Positions 39,250-50,635 of a stretch of DNA of 64,000 nt are shown here, one piece after another. How positions within the stretch are numbered: position 1 is the stretch's first letter; every line of letters starts with the position of its first letter. Source of the stretch: Vagococcus martis (GTDB lineage: Bacteria > Bacillota > Bacilli > Lactobacillales > Vagococcaceae); contig NZ_MVAB01000001.1 in the NCBI RefSeq assembly GCF_002026305.1, positions 1,346,001 to 1,410,000 on the forward strand, in the 5' to 3' direction. Under the pieces are notes generated by a model that worked only from the letters and a program-made list of their open reading frames with translations, ran no database searches and had not been told where the DNA came from. The position numbers were made by a program, and so were the translations under genes.

Positions 39250-39354
39250 AAAACAAAAAACTACCAGCCAAAATGACTGGTAGAAAAAAGGAGTTGTTTT
39301 ATTTACTTTGGGGGAGTAAATAAAGTAAAAAAATTGTAGGGTTGTTTGTTACTA
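39250..39354 (-). ncRNA. Candidate small RNA A with C-rich loop and terminator
   Basis: Read on the minus strand: AACAAACAACCCTA, then a perfect 10-bp hairpin (39298-39307 with 39315-39324) whose 7-nt loop is CCCCCAA. ACAACTCCTT, complementary to a Shine-Dalgarno site, follows. Last comes an intrinsic terminator hairpin CTACCAG/CTGGTAG (39261-39283) with TTTTTTGTTTT. The copy at 59313-59422 is clearly homologous. It lies in the acpP-yazA intergenic space. No coding capacity is seen. Confidence 0.65.
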
Positions 39355-39426
39355 CATAAAGAATAATAACTCTTAGCTATGAAATAAATATGAAGACATG
39401 TGTGCAATTATTTGAAAAAACAGCGA

Positions 39427-39690
39427 TTAATTATCGGCTAAATAGGTTTCTTTTTTAAGACGTGTTAATTGTTTAAAGGCATACTCTTTTTGCATGGCTT
39501 CACTTTTTGTTTCAAATACTTCATGGTGAATCATTTTTGCCGGGCGTCTTTTTTTTAGTCTAGTATATTTTGCGCCTTTACCAGAGTTATGTTCAGCTAG
39601 TCGTCTTTCTAAGTTTGTTGTATAACCAGCATAAAAAGTATTGTCAGCACATAATAATACATAAAAATAATGATGTTTAGTTTGTGCCAT
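39427..39690 (-). CDS. yazA: GIY-YIG nuclease family protein (YazA)
   Basis: 87 residues from the ATG at 39690 (GGAG upstream on the minus strand). [36 protein letters not shown] is the GIY-YIG core of the UPF0213 (YazA/YhbQ) type. It overlaps the end of the methyltransferase gene by 14 bp, the yabB-yazA pair known from Bacillus. Cellular role unknown. Confidence 0.93.
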   Translation of the reverse strand: MAQTKHHYFYVLLCADNTFYAGYTTNLERRLAEHNSGKGAKYTRLKKRRPAKMIHHEVFETKSEAMQKEYAFKQLTRLKKETYLADN

Positions 39691-40423
39691 GAAGCATCTC
39701 CTTAATCTCTGGTAAATATTCATTATCCTCACCATAAACATAAAGAGGGGGAAGAATTCTTAATCCATCTGTTTTCCCATCTTTAATTCCTTCAATGAGT
39801 AATGTATTGGCTTCTTTATTCGTTTTGGGATAGACAAATTGGATTCGTTTTGGCGCAATACGATTTTTTTCCATACTATGTAAAATATCAATCAATCGAT
39901 CAGGTCTGTGTACCATCGCAATTTTTCCATTCATTTTTAATAGCTTAGAGGCTTGTTGAAACACATCATCAATTCCTAAATGAATTTCATGACGAGCAAT
40001 CGCTAAATAAGGATTAGGATTTTTTTTACTATTTGGCGCTTCTTTAAAATAAGGTGGATTACACGTGATAAAATCCACTGAATCGGGTTTTATAAATTGT
40101 GTGATGTTTTTAATATCATCATGTATCATGGTCATCGAGTCGCTAAACTGGTTTAATTCGATACTTCGTTTAGCCATATCATAGAGCTTTTCTTGTAGTT
40201 CAACGCCAGTAATCGTTGCGTGTGTTCTAGGGCGCATAAATAAGCCAACAGCGCCATTTCCAGCACAAAAATCGACAATTGTCCCTCTTTTAGGAATCGA
40301 GGCAAAATGAGCTAATAACACAGCATCTAGCGAGAATGAAAACACCTCAGAGCTTTGAATGATTTGTATGTCTTGTGACAGCAGTTGGTCAATGCGTTCA
40401 CCTGGATTGAGATTTGTCGTCAA
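39677..40423 (-). CDS. yabB: TrmN6-like tRNA1(Val) adenine-N6 methyltransferase (YabB)
   Basis: 248 residues. The Rossmann SAM site [14 protein letters not shown] is near residue 50 and the N6-adenine motif ITCNPPYFK near residue 120. N-terminal [15 protein letters not shown]...[11 protein letters not shown] is typical of the family. It probably methylates A37 of tRNA-Val. Translationally coupled to yazA. Confidence 0.92.
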   Translation of the reverse strand: MTTNLNPGERIDQLLSQDIQIIQSSEVFSFSLDAVLLAHFASIPKRGTIVDFCAGNGAVGLFMRPRTHATITGVELQEKLYDMAKRSIELNQFSDSMTMIHDDIKNITQFIKPDSVDFITCNPPYFKEAPNSKKNPNPYLAIARHEIHLGIDDVFQQASKLLKMNGKIAMVHRPDRLIDILHSMEKNRIAPKRIQFVYPKTNKEANTLLIEGIKDGKTDGLRILPPLYVYGEDNEYLPEIKEMLHGTN

Positions 40424-40551
40424 TTAAGTCACATCCTTTGATATCATTTGTACATTATATCAAAGTTACATAAAAATAGAATAAGAAAAACTTGCAAGTT
40501 TTGATTTAATTCGGCATACTAATAGGGAATTTAATGTAAAGGATGAAAAAA

Positions 40552-41205
40552 ATGTATCGAGTACTTTTAGCGGTTGTTCGATTTTTAACGTTTGTTATTA
40601 ATACTAACTCAAGATATGTTGGTAAAGACAATTTACCAAAAGATAAAAATTATGTCCTAGTCAGCCCACACAGAACATGGTTTGAACCATTGTACTTTGC
40701 CATGGGAGCTTGGCCGAAAAAATTCTCTTTTATGGCAAAAAAAGAATTATTTAAAAATCCGATTTTGTCTTATATTTTGAAAAAATGTCATGCTTTTCCA
40801 GTGGATCGTGATAATCCTGGTCCGAGCGTGATTAAAACACCAGTTAAAGCGTTAAAAAACACTGATTTGAGTGTGATGATCTTTCCTAGTGGCAGTCGCT
40901 ACTCTGATGAACTAAAAGGTGGTGCGGCTCTTATTGCAAAAATGGGGAAAGTGGATATTATTCCAGCTGTGTACCAAGGACCACTGACATTCGGTGGATT
41001 GTTTACAAAACGTCGTGTGACAGTTGCGTATGGAACGCCAATTGATATCTCAGATATTAAAAAAATGGACAAAGATGGCATTGCAGAAGTGGAAAGACGT
41101 ATGCAAGAAGCATTTAATCAATTAGATTATCAAGTCAATCCAGATTTCGTTTATGTGCCACCAGTGAAGAAAAATACAAAAGTAACTTCTGTTGACGAAA
41201 ATTAA
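40552..41205 (+). CDS. 1-acyl-sn-glycerol-3-phosphate acyltransferase-like protein
   Basis: 217 residues from the ATG at 40552 (AAAGG 8 bp upstream); the ATG at 40543 is too close to the site. One N-terminal hydrophobic segment. The PlsC motifs are present but altered: motif I reads SPHRTWFEP (Glu where HX4D has Asp) and motif III reads IFPSGSRYSD (usually FPEGTR). Fold membership is clear; whether it acylates lysophosphatidate is not. Single gene. Confidence 0.85.
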   Translation: MYRVLLAVVRFLTFVINTNSRYVGKDNLPKDKNYVLVSPHRTWFEPLYFAMGAWPKKFSFMAKKELFKNPILSYILKKCHAFPVDRDNPGPSVIKTPVKALKNTDLSVMIFPSGSRYSDELKGGAALIAKMGKVDIIPAVYQGPLTFGGLFTKRRVTVAYGTPIDISDIKKMDKDGIAEVERRMQEAFNQLDYQVNPDFVYVPPVKKNTKVTSVDEN

Positions 41206-41283
41206 CAGGAGTTATTTGAACGTAAAGTATGTTTAGAATTAAGGATTGACTATATTAATAGTATCGTGATAAACTGAAAATGA

Positions 41284-41340
41284 GATTGTTACCGCTTTAG
41301 TGTGGGCTATACTCTTTTTTAAGACATTCAAAAAAGGGGA
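41284..41340 (+). promoter_or_regulatory. Ribonucleic antiterminator-like site before licT
   Basis: GATTGTTACCGC...GTGGGCTATACTC resembles the RAT target of BglG/LicT antiterminators. A weak CTTTTTT/AAAAAAG hairpin follows. It suggests autoregulation of the antiterminator gene; it is less clear than the site at 42188. Confidence 0.55.
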
Positions 41341-41348
41341 TATTTATT

Positions 41349-42188
41349 TTGATTATTGAAAAAGTTATAAATAATAATATAGTTGTTTCAAGAAATCAAG
41401 CGAGCAATGAAATTATTGTTGTTGGTAAAGGTTTGGGTTTTAAGAAAAAAATAAATGATCCTATTGATGAAAGCTTAGTAGAAAAAACATATGTTATAAC
41501 AAATGAATGGAATGTCAATAAATTAACAGATATGTTGTTAGATATTCCATTGGAACATGTTCAAGTAGCTAATGAAATTATTAGTTTTGCCAAAGTATCC
41601 TTGGGTAAAAAATTAAGCGAAAATTTATCTTTGACTCTAACTGATCATATTCATTACGCAATAGAGCGTAATGACAAGGGAATGGAGTTAAAAAATGCGC
41701 TTTTATGGGAGATTAAACGTTTCTATAATCATGAATATCTAATAGGAAAAGAAGCGCTTAATATTATTGAGAGTCGTTTAAATGTCAGATTACCTGAAGA
41801 TGAGGCTGGATTTATAGCGCTTCATATAGTTAATGCCAATCTAGATATGGATGAGGTTGGGCAAGTTGCTGAAATGACTGAAATTATTCAAAATATTTTA
41901 AACATAGTAAAATATCATTTTAAAATAGATATTGATGAATATTCTCTCAATTATGAGCGATTTGTGACACATTTAAAGTTTTTCACACAAAGATTATTTA
42001 GTGATACGCGTTTAGATGATTTGGAAACAGTTCAATTTATGTTAAAGATAAAAGAGCAATATCAAAATGAATTTTCTTGTGCTCTAAAAATAAATGACTA
42101 TATCAATAATAAATATGATCGAGATTTGGAAGAGGATGAGTTAATTTATTTAACCATTCATATTAGAAGAATAACCAATATAAAATAG
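41349..42188 (+). CDS. licT: BglG/LicT-family transcriptional antiterminator
   Basis: 279 residues with a TTG start after AAAAGGGGA. The RNA-binding CAT domain (1-56) is MIIEKVINNNIVVSRNQASNEIIVVGKGLGF. Two PRD domains (about 65-170 and 175-279) carry conserved His in DHIHYAIER, FIALHIVNA and LTIHIRR. It binds RAT RNA to let transcription pass the terminator at 42213 when beta-glucosides are available, with control through EII/HPr phosphorylation. Confidence 0.94.
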   Translation: MIIEKVINNNIVVSRNQASNEIIVVGKGLGFKKKINDPIDESLVEKTYVITNEWNVNKLTDMLLDIPLEHVQVANEIISFAKVSLGKKLSENLSLTLTDHIHYAIERNDKGMELKNALLWEIKRFYNHEYLIGKEALNIIESRLNVRLPEDEAGFIALHIVNANLDMDEVGQVAEMTEIIQNILNIVKYHFKIDIDEYSLNYERFVTHLKFFTQRLFSDTRLDDLETVQFMLKIKEQYQNEFSCALKINDYINNKYDRDLEEDELIYLTIHIRRITNIK

Positions 42189-42255
42189 GATTGTTACTGC
42201 TTATGCAGGCTAGACCTAAGTTCACTTTTTAAAGTGGTCTTAGGTCTTTTTATTT
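42188..42255 (+). promoter_or_regulatory. RAT antiterminator site overlapping an intrinsic terminator before bglP
   Basis: GGATTGTTACTGCTTATGCA...GGCTAGACC (42188-42216) is a clear RAT. Its 3' end overlaps the first arm of the terminator GACCTAAG (42213-42220) / CTTAGGTC (42239-42246) with TTTTTATTT. LicT binding and the terminator hairpin are mutually exclusive. Confidence 0.88.
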
Positions 42256-42275
42256 ATTTTGAAAGGATGATTAGA

Positions 42276-45603
<3,328 letters not shown>

Positions 45604-45957
45604 AAAATAAATGAAAAGAAGTTATACAAACCTATAAAGGCAGTGCCTGTAAAATGAGATACGAATAAAAATACCTACGCGATTACTTTTTTCCGATATT
45701 CAATGGGAGAAAGGTAGTCGTATTTTTGTTGAATTCTTTTTTTATAATAGTTGATGAAATTTTGTACATTTCAACTACGCTAAGTGCAGATTTTTCGGGT
45801 TCTGGAGAAAATGGGAATGTTTCGCCCTTTAGGATGGAGTAAAAGCCTCTTTTCTTTAGTTGCTACGATAGCATAGTGTAAGTTCCTAGTCGTTTTGTTC
45901 AAAAATATGTATACAAAGAAGTTAACAGAAATACTAAAATAAGACTAATATGATCGT
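45604..45957. other. Intergenic stretch with IS debris, otherwise featureless
   Basis: Apart from the IS3 remnant described separately, I see no frame with a ribosome binding site and no tRNA. The part at 45790-45900 is less AT-rich than its surroundings and could be more of a degraded element, but I cannot identify it. Confidence 0.5.
45675..45775 (-). pseudogene. IS3-family transposase, C-terminal remnant
   Basis: On the minus strand the translation FINYYKKRIQQKYDYLSPIEYRKKVIA followed by a stop matches the end of IS3/IS150-type OrfB transposases (YIxYYNxxRIQ...LSPxEYR). Only about 30 residues remain; upstream the frame is broken by stops. It marks a past insertion beside the beta-glucoside operon. 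Confidence 0.75.
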
Positions 45958-46055
45958 AAAAAATAAAAAACTCTCACCATAAAATGATGAGAGAAGGAAG
46001 GAAAAAATAAAAAATTTATTTAGCTATTTATTTCTTTTTGGGGGAAAAGAAATAA
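45958..46055 (-). ncRNA. Candidate small RNA C with C-rich loop and terminator
   Basis: On the minus strand an 11-bp hairpin TTATTTCTTTT/AAAAGAAATAA (46028-46055) shows the loop CCCCCA. It is followed by an AT-rich linker, CCTTCCTT, and a terminator hairpin (45971-45993) with TTTTTTATTTTTT. The architecture is as in candidates A and B, but the arm sequence differs while pairing is kept. It directly follows the tRNA-like sequence and may be in the same transcript. Confidence 0.55.
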
Positions 46056-46146
46056 CGTGGATGGTAGGATTCGAACCTACACCTCAAAGGATAGAGAATG
46101 AACTGTCTGTTAAATCTCAATGAGTCAAAACACCTCGTTCACCCAC
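46056..46146 (-). tRNA. tRNA-like sequence (pseudo-tRNA) with abnormal anticodon region
   Basis: The 91-nt minus-strand sequence begins GTGGGTG and ends CATCCAC plus G, a full 7-bp acceptor stem. The T arm GTAGG-TTCGAAT-CCTAC is perfect. A 3-bp D-like stem GAG/CTC is present. U8, the GG of the D loop and a 5-bp anticodon stem with 7-nt loop are not. Instead an imperfect ATTGAGA/TCTCTAT stem encloses 17 nt. No CCA is encoded. I read it as a tRNA-like or decayed class II tRNA and assign no amino acid. Confidence 0.5.
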
Positions 46147-46348
46147 AAAATAATTAAGTTGTATTAATTAACTATAAACATAGTTTAACGTGAGCCCCTT
46201 AAAGTTAGCTTAAAAAAGTCTGTAGAATTTATGAAATGTGAGAAAATTTTTTCGTTAAAAAAAGTAAGTAGGTCAAGATAAGGAATCCATTAAACAATCT
46301 GATTAAAGTTTGTTATAATGGAGAGAAGACCTTTTTTGGAGGAATACG

Positions 46349-47482
46349 ATGAAATTTTTACATACAGCTGATTGGCATATAGGACGTAAATTGAATGGAT
46401 TCAGTCTACTAGAAGAACAACGAGATGCATTTGAAAAAATGCTACAGGTTGCGACAGAACAAGATGTCGATGCGATTGTTGTCGCAGGAGATTTATACGA
46501 TCGCTCGATGCCGTCTGTTGAGGCAGTTGAGTTGTTAAATACGATGATGATTGAGATGAATCTGGTGCATAAATTTCCTGTCTTAGCCATTTCAGGCAAT
46601 CATGACAGTGCGACAAGATTATCAACAGGATCTCCTTGGCTAGAAAAAGAGCAATTTTATTTATACACACAGTTGGAACAATTTTTCTCTCCTGTTGTGG
46701 TAGGTGATACACAGTTCTTTTTACTGCCTTACATTGAGCCTGTTCATGCAAGATTGTATTTTAATGACGATACACTAGTGACTATTCCACTTGTTATGGA
46801 ACGTCTCATGACAGAAGCAAAATCATTATTTTTACCGGATAAATACCATGTGCTAGTTAGCCACTTTTTTGTGACTGGCGCGTGTAAAAGTGAGTCTGAG
46901 ACACCACTTGAAGTAGGAGGGCTTTCTAGTGTGCCAGCTGATATGTTTGAGCTGTTTGACTATGTGGCATTAGGGCATTTGCATGATAAAAATGCATTGA
47001 ATAATCAAGCGTCGATTAAATACAGTGGGTCATTATTGAAATACTCATTATCTGAGAGAAATCAGGATAAAGGTGTCCGTGTAGTGACACTAAAAGATGA
47101 CGGCGTAGAAAGTCAGTTTATCCCAATAGCACCTTTACGAGATGTGGCCCTTTTACGTGGCGAATTTTCAGAATTAACAGATTATGAGTTCTACCAAGAC
47201 GTAAATCGTGAAAATTATATTGCGGTTGAGTTAACTGATAAAACGAGTGTGCCAAATGCTTTATCAGAACTTAGACAAATTTATCCACGAATGATTAGTT
47301 TAGAACGTATCAGCGAACAAAAAGATATCACAGATGAGCGCTATGACGATATCGAGATAAAAAAAGTCTCCCCAAAAGAAGTCATCGCAAACTACTTTGA
47401 AGACGTGACCGATGAATCTCTAACCACAAAGCAACATGACTGGTTAGAAGAAGTATTGATTGGTGTAGAGAAAGAAAAATAG
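46349..47482 (+). CDS. sbcD: Exonuclease SbcCD subunit D
   Basis: 377 residues. The phosphoesterase motifs are FLHTADWHIGRKL (D8, H10), VVAGDLYDR, ISGNHDS and ALGHLHDK. Nuclease of the SbcCD complex, which opens hairpins and processes broken ends. GGAGG before the ATG; sbcC follows 10 bp later. Confidence 0.95.
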   Translation: MKFLHTADWHIGRKLNGFSLLEEQRDAFEKMLQVATEQDVDAIVVAGDLYDRSMPSVEAVELLNTMMIEMNLVHKFPVLAISGNHDSATRLSTGSPWLEKEQFYLYTQLEQFFSPVVVGDTQFFLLPYIEPVHARLYFNDDTLVTIPLVMERLMTEAKSLFLPDKYHVLVSHFFVTGACKSESETPLEVGGLSSVPADMFELFDYVALGHLHDKNALNNQASIKYSGSLLKYSLSERNQDKGVRVVTLKDDGVESQFIPIAPLRDVALLRGEFSELTDYEFYQDVNRENYIAVELTDKTSVPNALSELRQIYPRMISLERISEQKDITDERYDDIEIKKVSPKEVIANYFEDVTDESLTTKQHDWLEEVLIGVEKEK

Positions 47483-47492
47483 GAGGGAAATC

Positions 47493-50400
47493 ATGAAGCC
47501 TTTAACATTAACGTTAGAATATTTTGGACCATATGAAGATGAGACGATTGATTTTTCTTCTTTTTACGCACAATCATTGTTTTTAATTTCAGGTAAAACA
47601 GGTTCTGGGAAGACAACTCTGTTTGATGCGATGAGTTATGCATTATACGGAAATACATCAGGTGACGCTCGTGAAGCAAAAGAAATGCGGTCAAACTTTT
47701 CGACGATTGATGATGTGACACGCGTAACATTTGTGTTTGAACATGACAAAAAAACGTATCATATTGTTCGTGAGCCGGAGCAGTTACGAAGAAGATTACG
47801 TGGTGAGGGAGAGAAATTAGAGAAAGCCAAATCAGTTTTGACGATTTTTGATAAAGAGGGGAAAGAAGAAGCACAGTATACAAAACAAATGGATGTTAAC
47901 ATTCATATCCAAGAGTTATTACAACTTAGTGCAAAACAATTTTCACAAATCGTGATGTTGCCACAAGGTGATTTTCAACGGTTTCTACAATCTGATAGTG
48001 ACAATAAAGAAGCTGTCTTACGCCAGTTATTTGATACCTCTAAGTATCAAGAAATCGCTAGAAAGCTTAAAGATAAGAAAAAAGAACAGTCTAACGAGTT
48101 AAAGAAAGAACAACAAAAATTACAAACGCTCTTTGAACAAGTCGAATGGGATGAAGAGTTCCTAGAAACTGTGTCAGGTGATAGGACAATCGAAGAAAAA
48201 TTAGCGTTATATGATGAACAAAAACAAAAAAAAGAGCAACACATTGCGGATTTAAATGATAACGTAACGCTAGTTAAGAAAGAACGGGATGACCAACTTG
48301 CTAGATTAGAAGTAGCTCGAGCGTTAGAAAAATTATTTGTCGAAAAAGAAGAAACCGAAAAAATGCTAGAGAAACGATTGCTTGAAACAGAGAAAATCAA
48401 TGACTTGAAACAACGTATGACACGTTTTTCTCAATTAGAACCATTAGAAAAAGTACTGATTGATATCAGCACTTCTCAGACAAAGCTAGATGAACAGGAG
48501 CAACAACAAACGATAACCAAAACAGAGCTTCATGAGGTAGAAAAACATCATAAAGAATTAGTTGATAAGAAACAAGCACTAGACAATCAAGAAACAACGA
48601 TAAAAGAGCTTGAAACTTATTTGGTGAAGCTAGAAGAACGTCTGCCATTATTTGAAGAAGAAGCACAGTTAGCTAAAAAACTAGCAGAGTTGGTCACAGA
48701 AGAAGAAAAACAAGCAGTTGAATTAAAAGAGCTTGAAACACATGTTGAAAAAGCTAAGCAAAGCCAAGATGAGTTACAACAAGCAGTAGATACTATTCCT
48801 TTTTTATATAAGGAACTGACTAACTTAAAAGAAACACAAGTGAAAGAAACAGTATTATTAGATGATGTGACATCTTTTCAAACTTATCTTGGTGAAGAAG
48901 AGTCTTTAAAAAAAGAGTATGAAAAACATGAAGAGACAATGTTGTTACGACAAAAAGAATTAGAGGACTTAAAGCTTAAATTAGTAGAGAAAAAAGATTC
49001 GTGGGCACGAGGTCAAATTGCTAGATTGAGTTTAGATTTGATAGACGGTGAACCTTGTCCAGTTTGTGGCGCGATTGATCATCCGGAACCTGCTCATGTA
49101 ACACAACTATCCAAAGAAGAATTTGATGTCTTAGAACAGGAAATAGAAGTTCTCACAACAAAAGAAGAGCAGTTAGTTCAAGATATCAGTCATCTACAAG
49201 CACAAAAAGATGCGACACAAGATAAGGTAACTAGTTTAGTAGCCAAACAAACCAGTTTATCAGAGAAAATATCAACTAATATAGCAGAGATAGATAAGAC
49301 ACATTGGTTAGAAACAGTGACTAAACAAGTTAAAACAACCACTCAACAAGTGAGTGATTATACACAACAGCTAACAGAACTTGAAGTCAAACAAACAGAG
49401 TTGGAACAAGCTAAAGCTGAGTTAGGTCAGCTTGATAAAAAACGAAGTGAAAGTCAGGTTACTATCCAGCAAATCAAAGAAGAAAAACGATTGTGTCAAC
49501 ATAGTGATGATGAATTGAAAAAACGTATAGGAACAGATATCACTTCTTTTGAAGACGCGAAAAAAGAACAGAAAACAATCAAGCACCAAATTGATACTTG
49601 GTATGAAGAAAGCAAACAATGTGACAAATCATTATCTGAGATGATGACTGATAAAACGAAATTACAAACAAGGCTAGAGGAATTAGAACATAACAAACAA
49701 GTCCAACAAAATGAATTAACTGAACTTGGAAAAAGTAAAACAACCTTTTTATCCGACTATCAGTGGGATGAAGAGATGCTTCAAACTATCTTAGCCGATA
49801 AAGAAAATAAAACAAGGTATGAAGAAACCATCGCTCAATTTGAAAAAGAAATTTACTCATTAAAAGAAACGTTGTCGAGCTTGAAAGATAAAACCAAAGA
49901 AGCAGACAAACCAGATTTAACAAAATTAGAGGAACTATATCAAGTAGCAAACCAAAAGTATGAACAAGTGGTAGATGATAAACGTCAACAAGAAATTAAA
50001 TTGGAGAATAACAATAAAACAATTCAAACGATTCAGACATTGATGACAGATATCAAGGAAGATATGCAAGTATTGTATGAGCTGAGTGTGTTATCAGATG
50101 TGTTAAATGGAGATAGTGACAATAAATTAAGCATTGAGCGATATGTGTTGCAAAGTTATCTGCGTAAAATTTTGGCCGTTGCAAACCACACATTGAAAAA
50201 ACTCACAAGAGGTCGATATACCTTTGCGTTAAGAGATGCCAAACAATCCTCGAAGAAAAAAACAGGTTTAGAAATTGATATTTTTGATGACAACGTGGGA
50301 CAACTAAGAGGAGTTAATACTCTGTCAGGTGGCGAGAGTTTTATTGCGTCTCTTACATTAGCATTGGCACTAGCTGAAGTGATTCAAAGTGAAGCAGGCG

Positions 50401-50624
50401 GTGTGAAAATTGATGCGATGTTTGTTGACGAAGGGTTTGGCTCGCTAGATGAGGAAGCACTTGAAACAGCGATTCGTGCGCTTGAAACAATGGGTGAGAG
50501 TAATCGATTGATTGGCATTATTTCTCATGTTAATGAATTAAAAGAAAGAATCCCACAACAATTAAAAATATCCGTGTCTAAAGACAATCGAAGTCATGCG
50601 ACACCACAGCTAGAATTCACGTAA
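47493..50624 (+). CDS. sbcC: Exonuclease SbcCD subunit C (Rad50-like ATPase)
   Basis: 1043 residues. Walker A is ISGKTGSGKTTLFDAMSYAL near residue 35 and a Q-loop-like SQIVMLPQGDFQRFL follows. Long coiled coils flank the zinc hook CPVCGAIDHP at about residue 510. The C-terminus has LSGGESFIASLTLALALAE and FVDEGFGSLDEE. Full length. The zinc hook contrasts with the membrane hairpin of YhaN at 6777. Confidence 0.95.
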   Translation: MKPLTLTLEYFGPYEDETIDFSSFYAQSLFLISGKTGSGKTTLFDAMSYALYGNTSGDAREAKEMRSNFSTIDDVTRVTFVFEHDKKTYHIVREPEQLRRRLRGEGEKLEKAKSVLTIFDKEGKEEAQYTKQMDVNIHIQELLQLSAKQFSQIVMLPQGDFQRFLQSDSDNKEAVLRQLFDTSKYQEIARKLKDKKKEQSNELKKEQQKLQTLFEQVEWDEEFLETVSGDRTIEEKLALYDEQKQKKEQHIADLNDNVTLVKKERDDQLARLEVARALEKLFVEKEETEKMLEKRLLETEKINDLKQRMTRFSQLEPLEKVLIDISTSQTKLDEQEQQQTITKTELHEVEKHHKELVDKKQALDNQETTIKELETYLVKLEERLPLFEEEAQLAKKLAELVTEEEKQAVELKELETHVEKAKQSQDELQQAVDTIPFLYKELTNLKETQVKETVLLDDVTSFQTYLGEEESLKKEYEKHEETMLLRQKELEDLKLKLVEKKDSWARGQIARLSLDLIDGEPCPVCGAIDHPEPAHVTQLSKEEFDVLEQEIEVLTTKEEQLVQDISHLQAQKDATQDKVTSLVAKQTSLSEKISTNIAEIDKTHWLETVTKQVKTTTQQVSDYTQQLTELEVKQTELEQAKAELGQLDKKRSESQVTIQQIKEEKRLCQHSDDELKKRIGTDITSFEDAKKEQKTIKHQIDTWYEESKQCDKSLSEMMTDKTKLQTRLEELEHNKQVQQNELTELGKSKTTFLSDYQWDEEMLQTILADKENKTRYEETIAQFEKEIYSLKETLSSLKDKTKEADKPDLTKLEELYQVANQKYEQVVDDKRQQEIKLENNNKTIQTIQTLMTDIKEDMQVLYELSVLSDVLNGDSDNKLSIERYVLQSYLRKILAVANHTLKKLTRGRYTFALRDAKQSSKKKTGLEIDIFDDNVGQLRGVNTLSGGESFIASLTLALALAEVIQSEAGGVKIDAMFVDEGFGSLDEEALETAIRALETMGESNRLIGIISHVNELKERIPQQLKISVSKDNRSHATPQLEFT

Positions 50625-50635
50625 GGAGTGGTAAA

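Noticed and set aside
39261-39283. Hairpin after acpP taken as the acpP terminator
   Set aside because: acpP already has a terminator at 39213-39243. The hairpin at 39261 has its U-tract on the minus strand, so it ends the minus-strand RNA.
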